Made by a program: the position numbers and the translations under genes. Below are positions 32,055 through 39,473 of a DNA stretch of 64,000 bases, one piece after another. The number at the start of each line of letters is the position of its first letter. Within the stretch, counting starts at the first letter, position 1. A model generated the notes under the pieces. That model searched no databases. It was not told the origin of the DNA and was given only the letters and a program-made list of their open reading frames with translations. The stretch is from Paractinoplanes deccanensis. GTDB lineage: Bacteria; Actinomycetota; Actinomycetes; Mycobacteriales; Micromonosporaceae. The stretch is taken from contig NZ_BOMI01000050.1 in the NCBI RefSeq assembly GCF_016862115.1, forward strand, positions 55,658 through 119,657, read 5' to 3'.

Positions 32055-32894
32055 TCAGCTTTCGCGGGCGCCGGGGGCCGGGACGGCGTGCTCGGCGGAG
32101 CGGCTCACCTCTTCCCAGCGCGCCCACGTGTCCATCCGCTGCCGGGAGATGTCGAACGCCAGGTCGTAGACCATGCTGCCGAGCAACAGCCGCAGCGGCG
32201 GGTCGTCGCTGTCGACGAGCCGCAGCAGTGCCTCGGCGGCCAGCCGGGGCTCGCTGTCGATCGAGCCCTCGGCCCATTGCCGTTCCAGCTCGGCGCGCAG
32301 CGGCGCGTACGCCTCCATCGGGGTGGTGGCGGTCATACCCGTGTAGAGGCCGGTCCAGTAGCCGCCGGGCTGCACGATGCTCACCTTGACGTCGAAGGCC
32401 GCCGCCTCCATCGCCAGGGCCTCGCTCATGCCCTCCAGCGCGAACTTGCTCGCGCTGTAGAGGCCGGTGCTCGGGAAGCCGGCGAGCGCCGCGATGCTGG
32501 AGATCTGCACGATGTGGCCGGACCGCCGCGCGCGCAGGTGCGGCAGCGCGGCCTGGCTGACCCAGAGCGCGCCGAAGAAGTTGACCTCGAACTGGGCCCG
32601 GGCCTGCGCCTCGGTGAACTCTTCGATCATGCCCATGTACATGGCGCCGGCGTTGTTGACGACGACGTCGAGCCGGCCGAAGCGCTCGGCCGCGGCGTCC
32701 ACGGCGGCGCTCACCGCGGCCCGGTCGGTCACGTCGAGGGTGAGGGGCAGCAGCCGGTCGCCGTACCGGCCGTCGAAGGGGTGCTGCTCGATGGTGCGCG
32801 CGGCGGCGGCGACCCGGTCGCCGCGTTCGAGGGCCGCGAGGGTGAAGGCGCGGCCGAGGCCGCGGCCGGCGCCGGTGATGAACCAGGTACGCAT
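32055..32894 (-). CDS. Short-chain dehydrogenase/reductase (SDR)
   Basis: 279 aa, start ATG 32894 with GGAGGAG upstream. Classical SDR: cofactor loop FITGAGRGLG, NNAG in VVVNNAGAMYMG, catalytic Ser in IVQISSIAAL, and YxxxK in GLYSASKFALEG. The C-terminal PGGYWTGLYTG is typical of actinobacterial oxidoreductases of unknown substrate. Divergent from a TetR repressor with two operators between them, so it is very likely the repressed target. Confidence 0.92.
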   Translation of the reverse strand: MRTWFITGAGRGLGRAFTLAALERGDRVAAAARTIEQHPFDGRYGDRLLPLTLDVTDRAAVSAAVDAAAERFGRLDVVVNNAGAMYMGMIEEFTEAQARAQFEVNFFGALWVSQAALPHLRARRSGHIVQISSIAALAGFPSTGLYSASKFALEGMSEALAMEAAAFDVKVSIVQPGGYWTGLYTGMTATTPMEAYAPLRAELERQWAEGSIDSEPRLAAEALLRLVDSDDPPLRLLLGSMVYDLAFDISRQRMDTWARWEEVSRSAEHAVPAPGARES

Positions 32895-32915
32895 GCGATT
32901 CTCCTCCGTTGGCGA

Positions 32916-32936
32916 GACGAGACGGTCCGTCTCGTC
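32916..32936. promoter_or_regulatory. TetR operator 1 (perfect 10-bp arms)
   Basis: GACGAGACGG, one T, then CCGTCTCGTC: a perfect inverted repeat with 10-bp arms, 22 bp upstream of the SDR start on its strand. It is the higher-symmetry copy, next to the SDR gene. Confidence 0.8.
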
Positions 32937-32974
32937 AGTAAGGAACGCTAAGCCGTGCCGGGCGAAGCTGTCAA

Positions 32975-32995
32975 GACGAGACGGTTCGTCTCGTG
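32975..32995. promoter_or_regulatory. TetR operator 2 (two mismatches)
   Basis: GACGAGACGG, T, TCGTCTCGTG: the same site as operator 1 with two changed bases in one arm, 59 bp centre to centre from it. It lies just upstream of TAGGGT (33001-33006), a -10 box 8 nt from the TetR ATG, so it overlaps that promoter and should mediate autorepression. Confidence 0.75.
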
Positions 32996-33014
32996 AGTGG
33001 TAGGGTGATCGTCC

Positions 33015-33602
33015 ATGACGCCCAACACCGCCCGCCGCAAGGAGACCTCGCGGCGGGCGATCCTCACCGCCGCGTTCGACCTGCTGCTGGAGGTGGGCTA
33101 CGCGAAGCTCACCATCGAGGGCATCGCCGCGCGGGCCGGCGTGGGCAAGCAGACCATCTACCGCTGGTGGGCGTCGAAGGGCACCATCCTGCTCGACGCC
33201 TTCCTCCTGCTCAGCGAGGGCGCCGGCGAGGAGCCGGCGCTGCCGGACACCGGCGACCTCGAGGCCGACCTGACCCTGGTGTTGCGCGCGACGGTCGCCG
33301 AGCTGAACGATCCCCGCTACGAGCCGCCGATGCGCGCGCTGGCCGTCGAGATCACGCAGGATCCCGAGCTCGCCCGCGCCTATGCCGAACGGCTCGACGG
33401 CCCGTTGAAGCGGGCCAAGCGCCGGCGCCTGAGCAGCGCCCAGTCGGCCGGTCAGATCGCCGCGGACGTCGACCTCGACGTGGCCATGGACATGATCTGG
33501 GGACCACTGCTCAACCGGTGGCTCCAGCGCAGCGGGCCGCTCACCGAGGACTACGCGGATCGCGTCGTCGCCACGGCCCTCCGCGGGCTGCGCCCCCGCT
33601 GA
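33015..33602 (+). CDS. TetR-family repressor
   Basis: 195 aa. N-terminal HTH: RRAILTAAFDLLLEVGYAKL then IEGIAARAGVGKQTIYRWWA, with the recognition helix GVGKQTIYRWW. The C-terminal domain resembles TetR_C_11-type regulators (LEADLTLVLRATVAEL). Divergent from the SDR, with two 21-bp operators between them. The stop abuts the convergent MOSC-fusion gene with no gap. Ligand unknown; probably the SDR substrate or a related small molecule. Confidence 0.95.
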   Translation: MTPNTARRKETSRRAILTAAFDLLLEVGYAKLTIEGIAARAGVGKQTIYRWWASKGTILLDAFLLLSEGAGEEPALPDTGDLEADLTLVLRATVAELNDPRYEPPMRALAVEITQDPELARAYAERLDGPLKRAKRRRLSSAQSAGQIAADVDLDVAMDMIWGPLLNRWLQRSGPLTEDYADRVVATALRGLRPR

Positions 33603-35330
33603 TCAGAGGTCGAGGACGACGTCACCGTCCGGCCGGGCGGAGCAGATCAGCACGTTGCCCGCGGCCGGCGGGTCGGCCGGCTCGGCGGTGTAGGTGACCG
33701 AGCCGGAGAGCAGGCCGCTCTCGCAGTTGTGGCAGACCCCGGCGCGGCACGACCAGCGGACCGGGACGTCGCAGGCCTCGGCCAGGTCGAGCAGGCTGGC
33801 GGTGTCGCGGGGCCAGGGCACGGTGAGGTCGCTGCGGACGAAGGACACCGCCGGGCCGTCGCCCGGTGCGCCCGCCGGCGGGTGCGGTGACCGGGCCGGC
33901 TTCGCGCTGATGCCCGGTGTCAGGCCGGACCGCACGCCGAAGACCTCGGTGTGCACCCGGGCCGCCGGGACGCCGATCTCGGCCAGGGCCGCGGTGATGC
34001 CGGCCTGGAACTCGGCCGGACCGCAGAGGTAGACGTCGGCGTCCGGGGGCAGGCCGAACGTCCGCAGAAGGTCCGCGGACAGGTGGCCGGCGAAGTCGTG
34101 GTCGTGGTCCCGCGGACCGGGGCGGCTGTACCCGACGTACGAATGTGATCGCGGCATCGTCGCGAGGAGGCCGGCCGCCTCGGCGGCGAACGGGCGCTCG
34201 TCGCCGTTGCGGGCCGCCTGCACCCACCACACCTCCCGCTGCGGCCGTTGCCCGGCGAGCGCGTGGAGCATGGCGAGCACCGGTGTCGCGCCGACGCCGC
34301 CGCTGATCAGAACCACCGGCGCCGTCCCGGGCCGCAGCACGAACGTGCCACGCGGCGCGGCCACGTCGAGCAGATCGCCGGTACGGACGTTCGCGTGCAG
34401 ATATTCGCTGCCCGCCCCGTGCGGCTCGCGCTTGACGCTGATCCGGTAGCCGGGGTCGCCCGGCCCGCCGGAGAGGGAGTAGCTGCGCACGAGGGCGGGG
34501 CGCAGCCGTACGGTCAGGAACTGCCCGGGGAGTGCGGCCGGCAGCGGCGTGCCGTCCGGATCGGCGAGCCGCACCGAGGTGATCGTGCTGCTCTCCCGCT
34601 CGATCGCCGTCACGCGCAGCGGCCGGAACCCGGCCCACGCCGGCGGCGGCTCGGTGGCGACCAGGCCGGCGTTCCCGCTCGCCGCATCGGGCTGGTCGAG
34701 CATCGCCCGGAAGGAGGCGCGCCAGCCCGGGCTGAGCGCCGGGATGCGCAGCGCCTGCTCGATCCGCTCGCGCGGATGACCCGGCAGGTACAGCAGTGCG
34801 TCCACATCGGACACGGTCAGCGCCTCCGGCCCGTCGGCGACCTTGACGATGTCGTCGCCGGCGCGCACCGCACCCTCCTGGAGCACCCGGAAGTAGAAGC
34901 CGGGCCGGTGATGCTGGACGAGCAGGGACGGCATGCGGGGCTCGTCCATCCGGATCCCGACGCGATAGCAGGTGACGCGCGGCTGGGTCACCTCGAACAG
35001 CGCCGCACCGATCAGATACCGGTCGCCGACGCGCACCTCGTCGTCCGCCAGGCCGTCGACCGTGAAGTTCTCGCCGAACTGCCCGTACTCCAGATCGTCG
35101 CGCGACAGGAACCTCTCCCAGTAGCGGTACGACCCGAGCTGGTAGACGAACACGGCACGCTGCTCGCCGCCGTGCCCGCCGAGGTCACCCTGCCCGTCAC
35201 CGTCGATGTTGAGCCGGCGCACCATCGCGGGCCCGTCGACCGGCGACTTCCAGATGCCGGTGTGCACCGTGCGGCCGCGCCACGAGACATCGCGGGGCAG
35301 GCCGACGTTGACCGAGAGCAGCTTCGCCAC
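33603..35330 (-). CDS. MOSC domain - ferredoxin reductase - 2Fe-2S ferredoxin fusion
   Basis: 575 aa from GTG 35330. Residues about 1-215: MOSC domain with GDLGGHGGEQRAVFVYQLGS and FGENFTVDGLADDEVRVGDR (YiiM-like). Residues about 235-470: FNR-like reductase with LVRSYSLSGGPGDPGYRISV (FAD) and VVLISGGVGATPVLAMLHAL (NAD(P)H). Residues about 490-575: plant-type ferredoxin with CRAGVCHNCESG (CxxxxCxxC) and a distal Cys in LICSARPDG. YiiM-type MOSC proteins detoxify N-hydroxylated compounds; here the electron chain is fused to the molybdenum domain. The Cys expected to bind molybdenum could be that in PRVTCYRVGIRMDE. Confidence 0.88.
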   Translation of the reverse strand: MAKLLSVNVGLPRDVSWRGRTVHTGIWKSPVDGPAMVRRLNIDGDGQGDLGGHGGEQRAVFVYQLGSYRYWERFLSRDDLEYGQFGENFTVDGLADDEVRVGDRYLIGAALFEVTQPRVTCYRVGIRMDEPRMPSLLVQHHRPGFYFRVLQEGAVRAGDDIVKVADGPEALTVSDVDALLYLPGHPRERIEQALRIPALSPGWRASFRAMLDQPDAASGNAGLVATEPPPAWAGFRPLRVTAIERESSTITSVRLADPDGTPLPAALPGQFLTVRLRPALVRSYSLSGGPGDPGYRISVKREPHGAGSEYLHANVRTGDLLDVAAPRGTFVLRPGTAPVVLISGGVGATPVLAMLHALAGQRPQREVWWVQAARNGDERPFAAEAAGLLATMPRSHSYVGYSRPGPRDHDHDFAGHLSADLLRTFGLPPDADVYLCGPAEFQAGITAALAEIGVPAARVHTEVFGVRSGLTPGISAKPARSPHPPAGAPGDGPAVSFVRSDLTVPWPRDTASLLDLAEACDVPVRWSCRAGVCHNCESGLLSGSVTYTAEPADPPAAGNVLICSARPDGDVVLDL

Positions 35331-35382
35331 CCGACCATCTTGCGGCCGGCACCCAGCCGAGACCACCCGAAAGCGGCGACGC

Positions 35383-35766
35383 TCACTCGGCGTCCGCCAC
35401 GCATCGCGCGTCCCCGCTGTTCCAGTGCACGAGCGGCGCCCGCGCGGCGGTGACGAGGATCCGCTCCAAGGCCGGAGAGTCCCGGAACTCGTCGACGAGC
35501 CGGTCGCACAGCCTCAACCGCGCGTCGACGGCCGCCCGTTCCCCGCGGACGCCGAGCTGGAGGACCCCGTCGTTGAAGGCATGCGAGACAAGATCGGCCT
35601 CGGCGGACACGATCGCCACCGCCATCGCCTCGGTATCCCGATCGTCGGGCACCAGCTCGATGCCGCCGCGCCCGGTCGGCGACGGCTCCGGTTCCGCTTC
35701 GGCCCCGTCACAGCCGGCGGTCAGGAGCAGGCCGAGCCAGACAACCGGCAGAACCACGCTTCGCAC
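35383..35766 (-). CDS. Small lipoprotein, unknown function
   Basis: 127 aa from the GTG at 35766 (GTG 35784 possible). The signal peptide MRSVVLPVVWLGLLLTAGCD carries a lipobox (LTAGC), followed by an acidic Pro-rich linker and a domain of about 95 residues (GIELVPDDRDTEAMAVAIVS, LRLCDRLVDEFRDSPALERI, HWNSGDARCVADAE). Two Cys in the mature part may pair. No family recognised. Confidence 0.6.
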   Translation of the reverse strand: MRSVVLPVVWLGLLLTAGCDGAEAEPEPSPTGRGGIELVPDDRDTEAMAVAIVSAEADLVSHAFNDGVLQLGVRGERAAVDARLRLCDRLVDEFRDSPALERILVTAARAPLVHWNSGDARCVADAE

Positions 35767-35979
35767 GCCCTGAGCATCCCGCACACCAAGGCCCGCGGGT
35801 GGAGGAACAGCTGCCGAACGCCCCTCAGGGCTTCGCACATGCCGCCGGCATGACGATCAGTCAGGTAACACTCGCACGACTCGGTCGAGCACATCCTCGG
35901 CGGTCGGAAACCACGTCGCGGGAGGCGACCGTCCACCGCGCCGAATCGCGGGTCGATGAGCTGAGCGGGATGACGGGCG

Positions 35980-36720
35980 TCATTGGCGGACGGAGAGCTG
36001 GCCCGCGCCCGCGCGGAGCATGTGCTTGGCGAGGTAGACGGGGCGGCCGTTCAGGCGGGCGGTCTGGGTGACGATCAGGACGGGCTCGCCGGGGTCGGCG
36101 CCGAGCGGGGCGGCGCGGGACTCGCCGAGCAGGCCGGCGCTGAACCGGACGACGCCGGAGCCGACCGCGGGGCCGAGGCGGGCGAGCAGCTTCGCCAGGG
36201 CCGTGCCGCCGGCCGCCGGGTCGTCCAGGTCGACGCCCGCCGGCAGGTGTTCCTGGGTGAGCGCGATGGCCTGGCCGTCACGGCGTACCACCGTCTCGAC
36301 GAACCACGCCGCCGAGCCGGACGGGATGGCCAGCTCCTCGGCGATGTAGGTGGACGTCTTCTGCTGGAGCTCGGCCTGGGTGCGCTCGAGCTCGAGCCGG
36401 CTGCCGGGCATGCTGAGCAGGTCCTCGATGGGGCGCAGGCGTTCCAGGCCGGCCTGGGGGACCGCGTCGGCGACGAAGCGGCCGACGCCGCGGCGCGAGA
36501 CGATGAAGCCGTCCTCGTCGAGCAGCATCAGGGCTTCCCGGACCACGGTGCGGCTGACGCCGAGCAGCCGGCCGATCTCGGCCTCGGTGGGGATCATCGA
36601 GCCGGGGGTGAGGACGCCGGTGCGGATGCCGTCGAGGATGCGGCTGTGCACCTGGACGCGCAGCGGCACCGCGGCGTCGCGGGCGAGCGGCGCCGACAGG
36701 AAGGAGAGACGGTCGGTCAC
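35980..36720 (-). CDS. GntR/HutC-family regulator with UTRA domain
   Basis: 246 aa from the GTG at 36720, which overlaps the MFS stop (GTGA). N-terminal wHTH (VQVHSRILDGIRTGVLTPGS, IPTEAEIGRLLGVSRTVVRE) and a C-terminal UTRA ligand-binding domain (YIAEELAIPSGSAAWFVETV, GEPVLIVTQTARLNGRPVYL). It is the second gene behind an MFS transporter and probably represses the operon through the TTGTTATACAA site upstream. Confidence 0.92.
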   Translation of the reverse strand: MTDRLSFLSAPLARDAAVPLRVQVHSRILDGIRTGVLTPGSMIPTEAEIGRLLGVSRTVVREALMLLDEDGFIVSRRGVGRFVADAVPQAGLERLRPIEDLLSMPGSRLELERTQAELQQKTSTYIAEELAIPSGSAAWFVETVVRRDGQAIALTQEHLPAGVDLDDPAAGGTALAKLLARLGPAVGSGVVRFSAGLLGESRAAPLGADPGEPVLIVTQTARLNGRPVYLAKHMLRAGAGQLSVRQ

Positions 36721-37907
36721 GCGGTGATGGTATGTAAGCGCGCCTTGAGCGCGCCGAGCGCGGCCACCGCCGACGCGGCGAGGACGGCCACGGTGCTTCC
36801 GCCCGCGCCCCAGTGGTCGGTGAGCAGGCCGGCCAGGGAGGTGCCGGCGCCGATGCCGACGCTGAAGGCGCTGACCACCCACGCGTTGGCCTCGGTGGCG
36901 AGGGCGGCGGGGGCGCTGGTCTCGGTCGCCCGGAAGACCAGGGTGAGGTACGGCGCGAGGCAGACACCGCTGACGAAGGCGGCGGCGAGCCAGTACGCGG
37001 GTGCCGCCTGCACCCAGGCCGTCGGCGCGTAGAGCAGCGCGACCAGCAGCAGCGCCGGCCGGACGAGCCGTTCCGGTGCGGCCCGGAACGGGCGGCGCGT
37101 CACATAGAGCGCTCCGGCGAACGCGCCGATGCCGTTGAGGGCGAGACCCCAGCCGGACAGGGCCGCGATGCCGGCGCTGGTGGCGTGGGCGGTGGCGGTG
37201 ATCGCGAGCACGCCGACCGGGGCGCCGGCCGCCACCTGGGCGAGGACCAGGGTGCGGATCGCCGGGAGCCGCATGGGGGAGCCACGTCTGCCGGTGTGCG
37301 CCGCCGGTGCCGTGCGCTCGAGGATGGCGTGCGAGCAGAAGAGCGCGGTGCCGGCCAGGCCGATGACGCCCATGACGGCGACCGCGCCGGGGGCGCCCAG
37401 CACGGCGATGCTGATCGCGCTGGCCAGGGGACCGAGGACGAAGATCAGTTCCTGGACGGCGGCGTCCGCGCTGAACGCCCGGGTGAGCTGCCCGCCGGTC
37501 CGCATGATCCGCGGCCACAGGCTGCGCAGGACGGGTTCGAGCGGGGGCGCGGCCGCGCCGGCGATCAGCGTGCACGCGATCGCCGCGACGGGGTGCCCGG
37601 GCGCGGTGAGGGCGATGCCGGCGAAGGCGAGGCCGGACGCGGCGGCGCCGCCGAGCAGGGTCTGCCGCGCGCGGCCGGTGCGGTCGATGACGCGGCTGAT
37701 CAGCGGTGCCCCGACCGTGCCGGCGAGGATGTAGATCGAGGTCAGCGCGCCGGCGAAGGCGTAGCCGCCGCCCGCGTCGAGCACGACCCGCAGCAGCGCC
37801 AGCGAGGACATGGCCTGCGGCAGCCGGCCGACCAGCGACGACGCGAGCAGGGTCGCCGACAGCCGCACCTGTGCGGGGCTCATCGCCTCGCGTTCCATCA
37901 CCGTCAT
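36717..37907 (-). CDS. MFS transporter (efflux type)
   Basis: 396 aa with twelve predicted membrane segments. The loop 2-3 motif appears as LISRVIDRTGRARQTLLGGA (D-R-x-G-R-R type). It starts at ATG 37907; an ATG at 37898 is possible. Efflux MFS genes of this size with an attached GntR regulator are common in actinobacteria. Substrate unknown. Confidence 0.9.
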   Translation of the reverse strand: MTVMEREAMSPAQVRLSATLLASSLVGRLPQAMSSLALLRVVLDAGGGYAFAGALTSIYILAGTVGAPLISRVIDRTGRARQTLLGGAAASGLAFAGIALTAPGHPVAAIACTLIAGAAAPPLEPVLRSLWPRIMRTGGQLTRAFSADAAVQELIFVLGPLASAISIAVLGAPGAVAVMGVIGLAGTALFCSHAILERTAPAAHTGRRGSPMRLPAIRTLVLAQVAAGAPVGVLAITATAHATSAGIAALSGWGLALNGIGAFAGALYVTRRPFRAAPERLVRPALLLVALLYAPTAWVQAAPAYWLAAAFVSGVCLAPYLTLVFRATETSAPAALATEANAWVVSAFSVGIGAGTSLAGLLTDHWGAGGSTVAVLAASAVAALGALKARLHTITA

Positions 37908-37932
37908 ACCGAGCGACCACCATGATCATCAG

Positions 37933-37943
37933 TTGTTATACAA
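37933..37943. promoter_or_regulatory. GntR-type operator upstream of the MFS/GntR operon
   Basis: TTGTTATACAA, a TTGT-TAT-ACAA palindrome, lies 26 bp before the MFS start. GntR/HutC regulators often bind GT-N(x)-AC palindromes of this kind. It is in the only AT-rich patch of the region, so it probably overlaps the promoter. Confidence 0.55.
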
Positions 37944-37983
37944 GCTGAGATTACATGTCGGTCGGACAACTTGGAAAATGAGA

Positions 37984-38010
37984 AAGGGCTCCGGGATGCC
38001 CGGAGCCCTT
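37984..38010 (-). terminator. Intrinsic terminator of the GH5 cellulase gene
   Basis: AAGGGCTCCGGG (37984-37995), loop ATG, CCCGGAGCCCTT (37999-38010): a perfect 12-bp stem 11 nt after the leftward GH5 stop, followed on that strand by CTCATTTTCC. Strong stem plus short T-run. Confidence 0.85.
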
Positions 38011-38021
38011 CTCGAGGAGGC

Positions 38022-39356
38022 TCAGAAGTTGTCGGGAGTGCGGATCCGGTTACGCATGAAGACGCCCGACTCGGTCAGGACGGACGTGCCGGCGTAGGTG
38101 GGGCCGCCGCAGGTGCCGGGGCGGAAGGCGGCACTGCTCTCGTCGGCGTCGGAGTAGGTCCAGTTGGCGTAGCTGATCTGGAGGCGGTCGAGAAGGTCGA
38201 GCCAGGTGGTGGTGCTGGCCAGGTCGACGGTGCCGCCGCCGGTGTAGGTGACGGTGCCGAACTCGGTGACGAAGAGCGGGAGCGAGGCCGCGGCGCGCTG
38301 CACCTCGGCGCGGTAGTTGTCCAGGTGCGAGGCCGCGTAGAAGTGGAACGCGTACATGATGTTGGTGGCGTTGACCGGGTTGGCGGTGATCTCCGAGGAG
38401 GTGGAGCCGTCCGAGACGCCCAGCGACGACCAGCCCCGGGTGCCGACGATGATGACGGCGTCCGGGTCGTTGGCGCGGATCACGGGGATGACCTGCTCGG
38501 CGTACGACTTGATGCCGGCCCAGCTGACGCCGTTGGGCTCGTTGGTGATCTCGTAGATGACGTTCTGCTTCGCCGCGTTGCGCGCGGAGACGTTCGCGAA
38601 GAAGGTCTTGGCGTTGGCGAGGTTGTAGTTCGGGTCGCCGGGCGTCAGCGTGTGGAAGTCGATGATCGCGTAGAGGCCGCGCTCCGACGCCTCGTCGACC
38701 AGGCTGTTGACCCGCGCGGTGAAACCGGAGGGGTTGGTCTCGTAGCCCTGCTCCTGCACGTACATCGAGACGCGCAGGAGGTCGGCCCGCCAGTCCGTCG
38801 CGAGCGCGTCGAGCGAGGCGTCGTTGTAGCAGTCGGCGAACCACTGGAGGCCGTGGGTGCTCATGCCGCGCAGCTGGATCGCCTTGCCGGCAGCGTTGCA
38901 CAGGTGCACGCCGCAGACGCGCAGCTGCCCGTTGGCCGCCACGGGGGTGGAGCCCGCCGGTGGCGTGGTCGGTGGCGTGGTCGGCGGGGTGGTCGAGCCG
39001 TCGCACGAGACGCCGTTGATCAGGCAGGAGGTGGGCCGGCCGGTGCCGTTCGCGATGAAGCCGAAGCTCGCCGACGCGCCCGGCGCCAGCGTGCCGTTCC
39101 AGCTCGCGGGGGTGAACACCGTGCCCGACTGCGTGGCGTTCCACGACTGCGCCACGGTGGTGCCGGCGGGGAAGGCCAGCTCGACCCGCCACGTGGTGAT
39201 CGTCGAGGACGTGGTGTTGGTGACCGTGACCTGGCCCTGGTAGCCGGAGCTCCAGGAGCTCACCACGGTGAACGCGGCGGTCTCCGCGCTCGCCGGCAGG
39301 GCCATGAGAACGGCGGCGGCGAGGGCGGCGACCGCGGCCGCGAACATTTTGCGCAT
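38022..39356 (-). CDS. Secreted endoglucanase: CBM2 - linker - GH5
   Basis: 444 aa. ATG 39356 (MRKMFAAAVAALAAAVLMAL...) starts a signal peptide cut near LPASA. CBM2 (about 25-125) has WSSGYQGQVTVTN and SWNGTLAPGASASFGF, with the paired Trp of cellulose-binding modules. A TTPPTTPPTTPP linker follows. The GH5 domain has YEITNEPNGVSWAG (acid/base Glu) and LPLFVTEFGTVTY (nucleophile Glu), with HTLTPGDPNYN between. Secreted beta-1,4-endoglucanase, probably for cellulose use. A CebR-type box lies 27 bp upstream. Confidence 0.93.
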   Translation of the reverse strand: MRKMFAAAVAALAAAVLMALPASAETAAFTVVSSWSSGYQGQVTVTNTTSSTITTWRVELAFPAGTTVAQSWNATQSGTVFTPASWNGTLAPGASASFGFIANGTGRPTSCLINGVSCDGSTTPPTTPPTTPPAGSTPVAANGQLRVCGVHLCNAAGKAIQLRGMSTHGLQWFADCYNDASLDALATDWRADLLRVSMYVQEQGYETNPSGFTARVNSLVDEASERGLYAIIDFHTLTPGDPNYNLANAKTFFANVSARNAAKQNVIYEITNEPNGVSWAGIKSYAEQVIPVIRANDPDAVIIVGTRGWSSLGVSDGSTSSEITANPVNATNIMYAFHFYAASHLDNYRAEVQRAAASLPLFVTEFGTVTYTGGGTVDLASTTTWLDLLDRLQISYANWTYSDADESSAAFRPGTCGGPTYAGTSVLTESGVFMRNRIRTPDNF

Positions 39357-39383
39357 GGGGGATCCGCTTCCATGAGGGGAATT

Positions 39384-39397
39384 TGGGAGCGCTCCCA
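39384..39397. promoter_or_regulatory. CebR-type operator (perfect 14-bp palindrome)
   Basis: TGGGAGCGCTCCCA is identical to the CebR box known from Streptomyces, where the LacI-family repressor CebR is released by cellobiose. It lies 27 bp upstream of the endoglucanase start and predicts induction by cello-oligosaccharides. No cebR gene is in this window. Confidence 0.9.
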
Positions 39398-39428
39398 CCA
39401 TGGCATGGAAAATGACGGCTGTAAATAA

Positions 39429-39456
39429 AGCCGGGCACCCCGAAGGGTGCCCGGCT
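39429..39456 (-). terminator. Intrinsic terminator of ppc
   Basis: AGCCGGGCACCC, loop CGAA, GGGTGCCCGGCT: a perfect 12-bp stem with a stable tetraloop 17 nt after the leftward ppc stop. The strand continues CTTTATTTAC, a T-rich tail. Confidence 0.9.
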
Positions 39457-39473
39457 CACGTGCGCCACAAGGG

